The notes below the pieces were generated by a model that worked only from the letters and a program-made list of their open reading frames with translations, was not told where the DNA came from and searched no databases. Positions 8,604-15,487 of a DNA stretch of 29,964 nucleotides are shown here, in pieces (within the stretch, counting starts at the first letter, position 1; each line of letters starts with the position of its first letter). The position numbers and the translations under genes are program-made. The DNA comes from Deltaproteobacteria bacterium (GTDB taxonomy: Bacteria > Desulfobacterota > Desulfobaccia > Desulfobaccales > Desulfobaccaceae). Where the stretch lies: assembly GCA_016874895.1 (NCBI GenBank), contig VGSX01000006.1:1-29964 (forward strand), given 5' to 3'.

Positions 8604-9990
8604 GTGGGATAAACCTCTCGGTGGTGGGGCGTGTAGGTTTCAGGGGTTTCAGAACGCCGACAGTGCGGTTGGTTTTAACCAGATATTTCTGGGCCACCCG
8701 GCGGACCTCTTCCGGAGTTACTGCCCGAATTTTTGGTATAATCTCGTTCAATTTTTTCCAGTCGCCGATGGTCTGGTAGCGTCCCAGCAGCATACCCCGA
8801 TAAAACAGGGAGTCCTGCCTGAGAATGAATGCGGCCTCGGCTTGGTTCTTGGCTTTGGTCAGCTCTTTTTCACTTACCAGGTGAGTCTTAATCTTCTCTA
8901 TTTCGGCATCCATAAGGTCCTCCAGCGTTTCTATGGACCGGCCCGGCAAAGGTTGTCCATAAAAAACAAACAGGGAGGGACTGGCGGTGGCGAAATCATA
9001 GAACGCGCCGGCGTCCAGGGCCGATTTGGTTTCGTACACCAGGCGCCGCTGCAGACGGGAGCTGCGTCCCTGGGAGAGAAGCAAGGACAACACCTCTAAG
9101 GGATATGCCTCCGCATCTTCCAGATTAGGGGTATGGTAGGCCATAAAAATGGCCGGCAACTGGGCCTCCCGGACCAGCTCCAGCCATCTTTCGCCCTGCT
9201 GGGGCGGTTCCACGGAACGGAATGGCGGCGGCTCCGGTCCTTTGGGAATCTTGCCGAAGAATTCCTTGATATCTTCCAGGGCCCTGGGCGGATCGATATC
9301 GCCCACCACCACCAGGGTGGCGTTATTGGGCTGGTAATAGAGATTATAATAGGCTTTTACATCCGGCAGGGTAAGGTTGCTGATATCATTCATCCATCCT
9401 ATAATGGGCCATTGATATGGATGCGCCTTAAAGGCAGTGGCCACCATCTCTTCGTAGAGGGACTGCACCGGATCATCTTCGGTGCGCATCCGACGCTCTT
9501 CCATTACCACTTTACGTTCAGTGAGGAACAATTCCTCGTCAATTTTGAGATTGCGCATCCGGTCCGCTTCCAGCTCCAGGAAAAGTCTCAACTTGTCTTT
9601 GGGGCCGGTCTCAAAATAGGCCGTGTAATCTTTGGAGGTGAAAGCGTTGAGATTCCCCCCGGCCTGTTGCACCAGACGGGAAAACTCCTTGGGGCCGTAT
9701 TTTTCGGTCCCCCGGAACATCAGATGCTCAGTCAGATGCGACAGGCCGGTTTTCCCCAGAGCTTCGTTGCGGGAACCCACCCGATACCATATCTGGACGG
9801 TGACGATGGGGGCCCGGGGCTCCGGCAGCAACAGCACCGTTAGGCCGTTGTCCAGCTTATGTTCCTGTACCCGGGAAAAAATATCGCCATTTTCAGAAAA
9901 CCCCGGACCGGCCAAAACCAGGGTGACGAAAGATAATACGCTCAATAAAATGATTATTCTTCGCATAGCCTTACTATAAATCAACTTCAT
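8587..9990 (-). CDS. Zinc-dependent M16-family peptidase
   Basis: This 467-residue exported metallopeptidase has the inverted zinc motif HLTEH at residues 85-89 (His85, Glu88, His89). The third ligand, Glu164 or Glu165, lies in VVMEERR at the usual distance. A hydrophobic signal segment covers about residues 9-28 (MRRIIILLSVLSFVTLVLAG). The protein may begin at Met9 (9966) instead of 9990, since neither start has a convincing ribosome site. Its second half lacks the RGLAYS-type block found in the next gene; here it reads LVYETKSALDAGAFYDF. The division of zinc site and substrate grip between the two genes supports an obligate pair. It is first gene of the M16-M16-htrA unit. Confidence 0.93.
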   Translation of the reverse strand: MKLIYSKAMRRIIILLSVLSFVTLVLAGPGFSENGDIFSRVQEHKLDNGLTVLLLPEPRAPIVTVQIWYRVGSRNEALGKTGLSHLTEHLMFRGTEKYGPKEFSRLVQQAGGNLNAFTSKDYTAYFETGPKDKLRLFLELEADRMRNLKIDEELFLTERKVVMEERRMRTEDDPVQSLYEEMVATAFKAHPYQWPIIGWMNDISNLTLPDVKAYYNLYYQPNNATLVVVGDIDPPRALEDIKEFFGKIPKGPEPPPFRSVEPPQQGERWLELVREAQLPAIFMAYHTPNLEDAEAYPLEVLSLLLSQGRSSRLQRRLVYETKSALDAGAFYDFATASPSLFVFYGQPLPGRSIETLEDLMDAEIEKIKTHLVSEKELTKAKNQAEAAFILRQDSLFYRGMLLGRYQTIGDWKKLNEIIPKIRAVTPEEVRRVAQKYLVKTNRTVGVLKPLKPTRPTTERFIPHDQIR

Positions 9991-10072
9991 GGATTTGCAA
10001 GAGAGAAGGGGTTAAGCCATCAGCTTTCAAAAACACTACGATGAATTTCCAAGCAATTACAGACTGCCGGGG

Positions 10073-10630
10073 CTAATCCGGCTCGCTGGGGGCCCCGGCC
10101 TTTTCCTGGGGGCGGCGTTCCCGTAAAAAGGGAAACATGGCAAGAGCCGCGGCCAGGGCGCCGCTCATATCCAGGAGGACGTCCTCAAAGCGACCGCTGC
10201 GGGAATTGTGTAAGGCCTGCACGCCTTCATCACCGGCGGAAATAAGGAAACAGATTCCCAGAGCCAGAAAAATTGATTTCAGGCGGGATAACTGTATATG
10301 CCAGCGCCAGGCCCGAACGTAAGCAATAAAGAGAGCCCCATACACCATGAAATGGCCGACTTGTCTTAATGTCATATAAAGAGACATTATCTCTTTTTTT
10401 GAGTAGGTGGGTAACAGATATTGTAACATAACCACCGGCCATCGGAAGTGAGTGACCGAGCCCATATCGCCCGCCATGATGATAACACCGGCGGTGATCA
10501 CTAAGGGCGGCAACCAATAGTAGCAGAAAGAAAAAATTTTCCCAAGCCACAAAAGATTGCTGGACTTTTTTTGAGTAATACTGTTATTAAAATTTACCAT
10601 TAATGAGATTAATCGGTTCATTGGGATCAA
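10073..10630 (-). CDS. VanZ-like integral membrane protein
   Basis: This 185-residue membrane protein has four or so hydrophobic segments: about 35-55, 65-75, 90-107 and 115-135, plus a final one near 150-165. The family hallmark is the acidic stretch SAGDEGVQALHNSRSGRFED followed by VLLDMSGALAA, corresponding to the DExxQ...R...D...N/S..G pattern of VanZ-like proteins. VanZ itself gives low-level teicoplanin resistance. The biochemical role of the wider family is unknown, so no resistance function is claimed. It lies 73 bp downstream of ftsY on the same strand and may be co-transcribed. The C-terminus is charged and cytosolic in character. Confidence 0.8.
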   Translation of the reverse strand: MIPMNRLISLMVNFNNSITQKKSSNLLWLGKIFSFCYYWLPPLVITAGVIIMAGDMGSVTHFRWPVVMLQYLLPTYSKKEIMSLYMTLRQVGHFMVYGALFIAYVRAWRWHIQLSRLKSIFLALGICFLISAGDEGVQALHNSRSGRFEDVLLDMSGALAAALAMFPFLRERRPQEKAGAPSEPD

Positions 10631-10703
10631 GACTTGAAATATGGAATAACTGTCTGAGTAACTTACTGATTCTAATGGCCGAAAGCTAGGCGCGGACCGA
10701 TAA

Positions 10704-11930
10704 CTAACTTATAATGGCTTCAAGGTAAGCCTCAGGGTCAAAGGGCCGCAGATCGTCCATCTTCTCCCCCACCCCGATGAATTTCAGGGGTAACCCCGTT
10801 TCTTTCACCACTCCAATAGCCACCCCGCCCTTGGCCGTGCCGTCCAGCTTGGTCATGATGACGCCGGTGACCCCGATGGCCTCATGAAAAAGACGTGCCT
10901 GGCTGATGGCATTCTGGCCGGTGGTGGCGTCCAGCACCAGAAGCACCTCATGGGGCGCGCCCTCAATCTTTTTGGCGGCAGTCCTTTTCACCTTTTTCAA
11001 TTCTTCCATGAGATTTACTTTGGTGTGCAGACGGCCGGCCGTATCAATATAAACCTTATCCACCCTCCGGGCCAGGGCCGCCCCCAAACCATCGAAGACC
11101 ACTGCGGCGGGATCTGAACCGGTCTTCTGGCGGATAACCTCGGCCTCAACCCGCTGTCCCCAAATCTCCAGTTGTTCCACGGCCGCAGCCCGGAAGGTGT
11201 CAGCCGCTACCAGCAGGACCTTTTCCCCTTGCCGGCGATCATGATGGGCCAGTTTGGCGATGGTGGTGGTTTTGCCGACGCCGTTCACCCCGATGACCAT
11301 CACCACCCAGGGTTTAACCAGGCTCGGGACAGGCTCGGCAACCTGAGTCAATACCCCGAACATTTCTTTTTTGAGATGTGACTTCAGGCGGGTCGGATCG
11401 GTGAGCTCTTTCCGCCTCACTTTCTCCCGGGTCTGCTCGATGAGTTCTATACTGGTGTCCACCCCCAGATCGGCGGAGATCAATAACTCCTCCAGCTCCT
11501 CTAATAGATCGGCATCAATGACCCTTTTCCCCAGGAAGAGACGGTCCATCTTCGAACTCAGGGCTTCCCGGGTGCGCGTCAGTCTTTCCCGCAACCGCCC
11601 GAAAAAACGCCTTTTTTGAGGGGGAAGGGCCTCCTCGGCTTCCATTTCAGCCGGTGGTTCCAGCTCCGGGGCCAGCTCCAAAACTTCCTCAGATTCACCC
11701 GTGATAACCGTCAAAGAAGGGTCGGTTTGCTCTTCCGGTGCCTCGGTTGCCATGATTCCAGGGGATGGCGGCATCTCTAAGGCGTCCGTTTCCAGATCGG
11801 GAACTCTTGCTCCCTCCCAGGCGGCTTCTCCAGACGAGGCTGCCTCTTCCTCGAGGATGGCCACCGGGGCCAGGTCCTGGTCAGTTTCACCCTCAGGGGT
11901 GCTCTTTTTTCGCTTAAACCATTTTATCAT
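10704..11930 (-). CDS. ftsY: Signal recognition particle receptor FtsY
   Basis: This is the 408-residue SRP receptor GTPase that delivers ribosome-nascent-chain complexes to the Sec translocon. It begins MIKWFKRKKS, a basic membrane-targeting segment. A long acidic region (about residues 15-105) and the helical N domain follow. The GTPase motifs are G1 GVNGVGKTTT (214-223), G3 DTAGR (296-300), G4 TKLDG (about 360) and the closing GVGEKMDDLRPFDPEAYL. An in-frame start lies 33 codons upstream (12029), but GGGGGAAG precedes ATG 11930 at good distance and WFKRKK at the very N-terminus is typical. The G domain is intact. It precedes the VanZ-like gene on the minus strand. Confidence 0.95.
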   Translation of the reverse strand: MIKWFKRKKSTPEGETDQDLAPVAILEEEAASSGEAAWEGARVPDLETDALEMPPSPGIMATEAPEEQTDPSLTVITGESEEVLELAPELEPPAEMEAEEALPPQKRRFFGRLRERLTRTREALSSKMDRLFLGKRVIDADLLEELEELLISADLGVDTSIELIEQTREKVRRKELTDPTRLKSHLKKEMFGVLTQVAEPVPSLVKPWVVMVIGVNGVGKTTTIAKLAHHDRRQGEKVLLVAADTFRAAAVEQLEIWGQRVEAEVIRQKTGSDPAAVVFDGLGAALARRVDKVYIDTAGRLHTKVNLMEELKKVKRTAAKKIEGAPHEVLLVLDATTGQNAISQARLFHEAIGVTGVIMTKLDGTAKGGVAIGVVKETGLPLKFIGVGEKMDDLRPFDPEAYLEAIIS

Positions 11931-12088
11931 ATATCTTCCCCCTGACTCGGCCAGGAGATAATCCTTTACTTTACTGTGAAAATCCCCCTTTATAAAGGAA
12001 ATATTAACCATGATGGCTGGGGAAGACAAGACGGCGGCCAGCGTCTCGTCCTCGCTCCGTTTGCTATCCGCCTCAATCTCTTCGGGGA

Positions 12089-14122
12089 TCAGCTGCTCAC
12101 CCGGCTGTAAACCCTCACATCCACGGCGAAAACTCCCCGGTCATAGACCAGCAGGGGATTGAGTTCGATCTGATCCAGGTGGGGGTTGGCCGTGGCTACC
12201 CGGGCCAGGGCCTTCATGACCTCCACCAGGGCCTCCTGGTCTTTGGGGGTCTGGCCCCGGGCCCCGGAGAGCAGGGGGTAACCCCGGATGCCTCGAATCA
12301 TCTGCCAGAATTCCTCATCTTTGGCCGGGAGCAGGCAGAACTGCACGTCCTGGTAAATCTCGGTGAAGATGCCCCCCAGGCCGAACATCAAAGTGGCCCC
12401 GTACTGGGGATCGGTGAACACGCCGAGGATAATCTCCAGTCCACCGGGTTTGGCCATGGGGGAGACGATGACCCCATCCAGGCGGGCCTGGGGCGAGTGC
12501 ATCAGGACGGTTTTGATCAAGTCGTCCACTTCCTCCCGGATTTCCGCTTCGGTGGTCAGATGCAGGCGCACTCCCCCCACGTCGGTTTTGTGGGGCAGGT
12601 CCGGGGAAGCGATTTTCAGGGCCACCGGACCCCCGAACTGGGCGGCCAGGGCCACGGCCTCGTCCGCGGTGGTGGCCAGGGGGCAGGCGGCCACCGGGAT
12701 GCCGTGTTTGGCCAGCAAGGCCGCGGCCTCGCCGGGGGGCACGAGGCTCAAGCCCGGGGCGCTGGGCGGTTCCACGGCTTCCGGAAGTACCGGGATTGCC
12801 TCAAAACGGAAAAACTGGTGCAGGGTTGCCAGACCCCGCTCCGGGGTGGGGAAAACCGGAATCCCCTTCTGATGCATCAGGGGCGCTTCCTGGCGCTCCA
12901 CTTCGGCTCCCCCCAAAAAAATCACCAGTTCCTGGGCCCCCGGGGTGACGATCTGGGAGGCCCCGGGGATGGGGTCGCCGAAAATTACCACCAGGGTGTC
13001 ATATTCCGGCCGGGCCGCGTCAATAACCTTGGCATAGAGCCCGGGGTCGCTCATGACGTCGCCGGTGAGGTCCACCGGGTTGCCCACGGCGCAATGGGCC
13101 GGCACGATCTCCCGGAGTTTGGCCTGCAGCACCGGGGATGGGGCCGGGGTCTGAAAACCCAGTTTTTCCGCGGCGTCAATGGCCAGGATGGCCGCCCCCC
13201 CGGAACTGGTGATGTTCAGCAGGCGCCGGCCCTTCGGTTTGGGCAGGTAGGCCAGGCCCTTGGCGAAATCATAAAGCTCTTCAATGGTGTCGGCCCGATG
13301 TACCTTATATTTTCTAAAAATGGCCTCGTAGACCGCGTCGCTGCCGGCCAGAGACTTGGTATGGGATTCCGCGGCCAGCCGGCCCTGGGCGGTGCGACCG
13401 GCCTTGAGGATCACCACCGGCTTGGTGGCCCCGGCCAGGGCATCCTGAAAATAAATGGGCCGTTTGACTCCTTCAATGTATAAGGCGATAACCTTGGTGT
13501 GGGGGTCTTGATTAAAATATTCGATGGCGTCCGCCTCGTCAATGTCGGCCCGGTTGCCCAGACTGACGAAAACACTGACCCCCAACCGATCCTGTGAAGC
13601 CCAGTCCATGAGGGCCGCCCCCACCGTGCCGCTCTGGGAGATAAAGGCCATGCCCCCTGGCGTCGTCAGCAGGGGCCAGGAAGCGCACAGTTGGTGGTGC
13701 GGGTTGTTGAGCCCCTGGCAGTTGGGGCCGATGAGCCGAACGCCGTGGCGGCGGGCGGTTTGGGCCAATTCCTCCTGGAGTTTTTCGCCTTCCGGCCCGG
13801 CCTCGGCAAACCCGCCGGTGATGACAATGGCGCCCTTGACCCCGGCCTGACCGCACTGCTCAATGGCCCCGGCCACGGCCCGGGCCGGAATGACCACCAC
13901 CGCCAGGTCCGGCGGGCTGGGAGCGTCACCGATCTGTTTGTAAGCCGGCAGCCCCAGCACCTGGTCGGCCTTGGGATTGATGGGATAAATGGGACCTGGA
14001 AAACCGCCATGGATGAGATTATAGAGAATATCATGGCCGAGTTTTCCGGCAACGGTGGAGGCGCCGATGACGGCGACGCTCCGGGGGCGAAAGACGGCGT
14101 CCAGGCTGCTGCTAGAGTCCAT
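12089..14122 (-). CDS. NDP-forming acyl-CoA synthetase (acetate-CoA ligase, ADP-forming), fused alpha-beta
   Basis: This 677-residue enzyme interconverts acyl-CoA + ADP + Pi with the free acid + CoA + ATP, giving substrate-level ATP in anaerobes. Domain order is: CoA-binding Rossmann domain (about 8-130, RPRSVAVIGAST), succinyl-CoA-ligase-like domains (about 150-450) with the phospho-relay His254 in ESHTKSLAGSD, and a C-terminal ATP-grasp domain (about 460-670) with the second relay His511 in DLPHKTDVGGV. Both subunits are in one chain, as in many bacterial members. AGAGGAGG lies 6-7 bases before the ATG. The acyl substrate cannot be read from sequence. A paralogue sits 1.4 kb away in the same direction. 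There is no acetyltransferase domain, which argues against a Pat-type protein acetylase. Confidence 0.9.
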   Translation of the reverse strand: MDSSSSLDAVFRPRSVAVIGASTVAGKLGHDILYNLIHGGFPGPIYPINPKADQVLGLPAYKQIGDAPSPPDLAVVVIPARAVAGAIEQCGQAGVKGAIVITGGFAEAGPEGEKLQEELAQTARRHGVRLIGPNCQGLNNPHHQLCASWPLLTTPGGMAFISQSGTVGAALMDWASQDRLGVSVFVSLGNRADIDEADAIEYFNQDPHTKVIALYIEGVKRPIYFQDALAGATKPVVILKAGRTAQGRLAAESHTKSLAGSDAVYEAIFRKYKVHRADTIEELYDFAKGLAYLPKPKGRRLLNITSSGGAAILAIDAAEKLGFQTPAPSPVLQAKLREIVPAHCAVGNPVDLTGDVMSDPGLYAKVIDAARPEYDTLVVIFGDPIPGASQIVTPGAQELVIFLGGAEVERQEAPLMHQKGIPVFPTPERGLATLHQFFRFEAIPVLPEAVEPPSAPGLSLVPPGEAAALLAKHGIPVAACPLATTADEAVALAAQFGGPVALKIASPDLPHKTDVGGVRLHLTTEAEIREEVDDLIKTVLMHSPQARLDGVIVSPMAKPGGLEIILGVFTDPQYGATLMFGLGGIFTEIYQDVQFCLLPAKDEEFWQMIRGIRGYPLLSGARGQTPKDQEALVEVMKALARVATANPHLDQIELNPLLVYDRGVFAVDVRVYSRVSS

Positions 14123-14473
14123 AAGTCCTCCTCTGAATGATGGCTGTGGCGCGGGTTTGTTCCGCGTTGACCGGCAGATGAGCTATCTCAGAATGTCTTC
14201 CAGATGTTACCACAGGCCGGGTGTCCTGACAAATAATTTCCCTGTGAGTGAGACGACTGCCCTGGTGCACCTGCCTTGACAAAGCCTGGCCCATTAATGT
14301 TACGACTATGGCGCATAGCAAAAAGAGGTGGCAAGCCGCCCTGCAGGAAAGGGCTTTTCGGGCCCTGCCCGCTGGGCGGTCGGTAAATCGAGGCCTACCC
14401 CCGGGTGGACCGGCATAACAAACCGCGCGTCCCCGAAATAAATCGGCACCTCAATCCAGAAAGATTTTACAAA

Positions 14474-14488
14474 AACCGAATTTCGGTT
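14474..14488. repeat. Perfect 7-1-7 palindrome
   Basis: AACCGAA and TTCGGTT are perfect reverse complements separated by one base. The shape suits a dimeric regulator site better than an RNA hairpin, since the loop is too short. A related TTCGG/CCGAA dyad is in the dnaN leader at 1628-1641. Confidence 0.5.
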
Positions 14489-14559
14489 CATAATCTGCAT
14501 ATCCAAGGAACAGTTGCTCACGGACCAGCGGCCCACCTGTAAGGCATGAAAATATAGAG

Positions 14560-14576
14560 GGCGGCCCGTGGCCGCC
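14560..14576. repeat. Perfect GC hairpin in spacer
   Basis: GGCGGCC (14560-14566) and GGCCGCC (14570-14576) pair perfectly around a 3-base loop. No T-run follows on either side, so it is not an obvious intrinsic terminator. Confidence 0.55.
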
Positions 14577-14615
14577 GGAAATGGCATGACCGCCACGCCC
14601 TAACTATCTGCATCT

Positions 14616-14636
14616 TTGAACCTCGAACCTTGAACT
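14616..14636. repeat. Heptamer tandem tract TTGAACC x3
   Basis: Three consecutive 7-bp units are TTGAACC, TCGAACC and TTGAACT. The tract ends 32 bases before the start codon of the secreted protein at 14669, just upstream of its ribosome site. It is one of the family of 7-bp-period tracts described in the findings. Confidence 0.65.
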
Positions 14637-14668
14637 TTTCATATCAGGTTCCCTGGGAGGAGAAAAGC

Positions 14669-15061
14669 ATGGCGAAATCGAAAATCTTTGTCATCGGAAT
14701 GATGCTGGTGCTTTTTGCCGGCAGCGCCTGGGCCCAGTTCATCCCTGACCCGGATGTGGGGCCGAAGATCAGGGACGCCCGCCAGAATATTACCCTCACC
14801 GGCAAGATCGCCTATGCCCAGGAATTGGGCGGCTACTTTCTGCAAGCCGACCGGGCCGGGAACAAGGTGATTTTAAACCAGAATCCCGAGGTCTTAAGGG
14901 AAATTGCCCAGAGTCGCCGGGAGGTGAAAGTTCAATGCCGGGTCAATCCGGTGGACATTTATGCCCGGCACATTTTTATTGAAAAAATCGACGGCCAACC
15001 CTACCGCGGCAGCACCGCGCCCCTGGTGAGACCGCCCACCAAGCTCACGCCCTGGTTTTGA
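14669..15061 (+). CDS. Small secreted protein, possible OB-fold, unknown function
   Basis: The 130-residue product starts with a clear signal peptide (MAKSKIFVIGMMLVLFAGSAWA, cut before QFIPD). GGAGGAG 6-8 bases before ATG 14669 fixes this start over an in-frame codon at 14630. The mature part has a strand-rich centre (ITLTGKIAYAQELGGYFLQA, then VILNQNPEVLREIAQ, then REVKVQCRVNP and DIYARHIFIEKIDGQPY). This alternation looks like the small beta-barrel of bacterial OB-fold (BOF-like) secreted proteins; that is inference from pattern only. The C-terminus is Pro-rich. It is likely periplasmic. It stands alone between minus-strand genes. I do not recognise a named family. Confidence 0.8.
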   Translation: MAKSKIFVIGMMLVLFAGSAWAQFIPDPDVGPKIRDARQNITLTGKIAYAQELGGYFLQADRAGNKVILNQNPEVLREIAQSRREVKVQCRVNPVDIYARHIFIEKIDGQPYRGSTAPLVRPPTKLTPWF

Positions 15062-15153
15062 AAGAAGAGGCAGAGAGGAATTCAGAGAAGAGGGAAAAAA
15101 AGAGACAATTATGCCGTTACCTGTACTTTTGGCAATAAGGGCCCCGAGGCTTG

Positions 15154-15360
15154 TCAAGAAACGCCCTGGCGTTGCTCCTGGCAGCGTTTTTTGGCCTCTT
15201 TGCGGCAGAGTTCCCAGATAACGCAACTCTGTCGGAATTTGCAATACGCACCTGGATCAGTACAGGCCTGACAGTTGTCCAGACACTCCTGGCAGTAATA
15301 GTAATCCATTTTCTGGCAATGGATCCTAGCCTCCCGGTGGGGGTGAAAACGGCAGTTCAA
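15154..15360 (-). CDS. Cys-rich mini-protein, predicted zinc-binding, unknown function
   Basis: The 68-residue frame begins at TTG 15360 with AGGA 8 bases upstream. It has ten cysteines (3, 15, 23, 26, 30, 33, 40, 46, 52, 60) and several histidines. The pattern CRFHP...HC...YYYCQECLDNC QAC resembles a B-box or treble-clef zinc site in the first 33 residues. A second cluster (YC...SC..WELC) follows. The very regular Cys spacing, basic tail (RKEAKKRC) and absence of a better gene here argue that it is real and expressed as a small cytosolic metal-binding protein. There is no signal peptide. A heptamer tract lies directly upstream of the ribosome site. Similar short proteins with an FHP...C...C motif are common in deltaproteobacteria, as I recall, but have no assigned role. 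Confidence 0.65.
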   Translation of the reverse strand: MNCRFHPHREARIHCQKMDYYYCQECLDNCQACTDPGAYCKFRQSCVIWELCRKEAKKRCQEQRQGVS

Positions 15361-15376
15361 GGGGGCATCCTGAGTT

Positions 15377-15402
15377 GTCAGTGGTCAGTGGCCAGTGGTT
15401 AG
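15377..15402. repeat. Heptamer tandem tract GTCAGTG x3
   Basis: Units GTCAGTG, GTCAGTG and GCCAGTG are followed by a partial unit GTTAG. The tract sits in the leader of the Cys-rich mini-protein, about 17 bases upstream of its TTG start. Confidence 0.7.
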
Positions 15403-15487
15403 ATTTATAGTTCGAGAAATTGAAAAATCCCGCTTTGGTTGGGGTTGCCTTTTATTGATCTGCAGGTCCGCAGAAAATAACCTCCTG

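Larger units (their letters stand above)
14123..14668. other. Structured non-coding spacer with three hairpins
   Basis: This is a 546-bp gap between divergent genes. I see no convincing gene. It contains an imperfect long hairpin, CCGCCC (14336-14341) and GCAGG (14343-14347) against CCTGC (14364-14368) and GGGCGG (14374-14379). It also holds a perfect dyad AACCGAA-T-TTCGGTT (14474-14488) and a perfect GGCGGCC-CGT-GGCCGCC hairpin (14560-14576). A heptamer tract follows at 14616. The 90-codon minus-strand frames here run through these hairpins and match nothing I know. Confidence 0.45.

Noticed and set aside
11931..12029. Upstream start for ftsY (33 codons longer)
   Set aside because: The extension has no family similarity, while MIKWFKRKK with GGGGGAAG before it is the typical FtsY start.
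12179..13483. 434-codon open frame on the plus strand
   Set aside because: It is antisense to the first acyl-CoA synthetase, with the same low-complexity mirrored composition and no start signal.
14306..14596. 96-codon minus-strand frame in the structured spacer
   Set aside because: It runs through two perfect palindromes and shows no family resemblance or ribosome site, so the DNA is better explained as non-coding structure.
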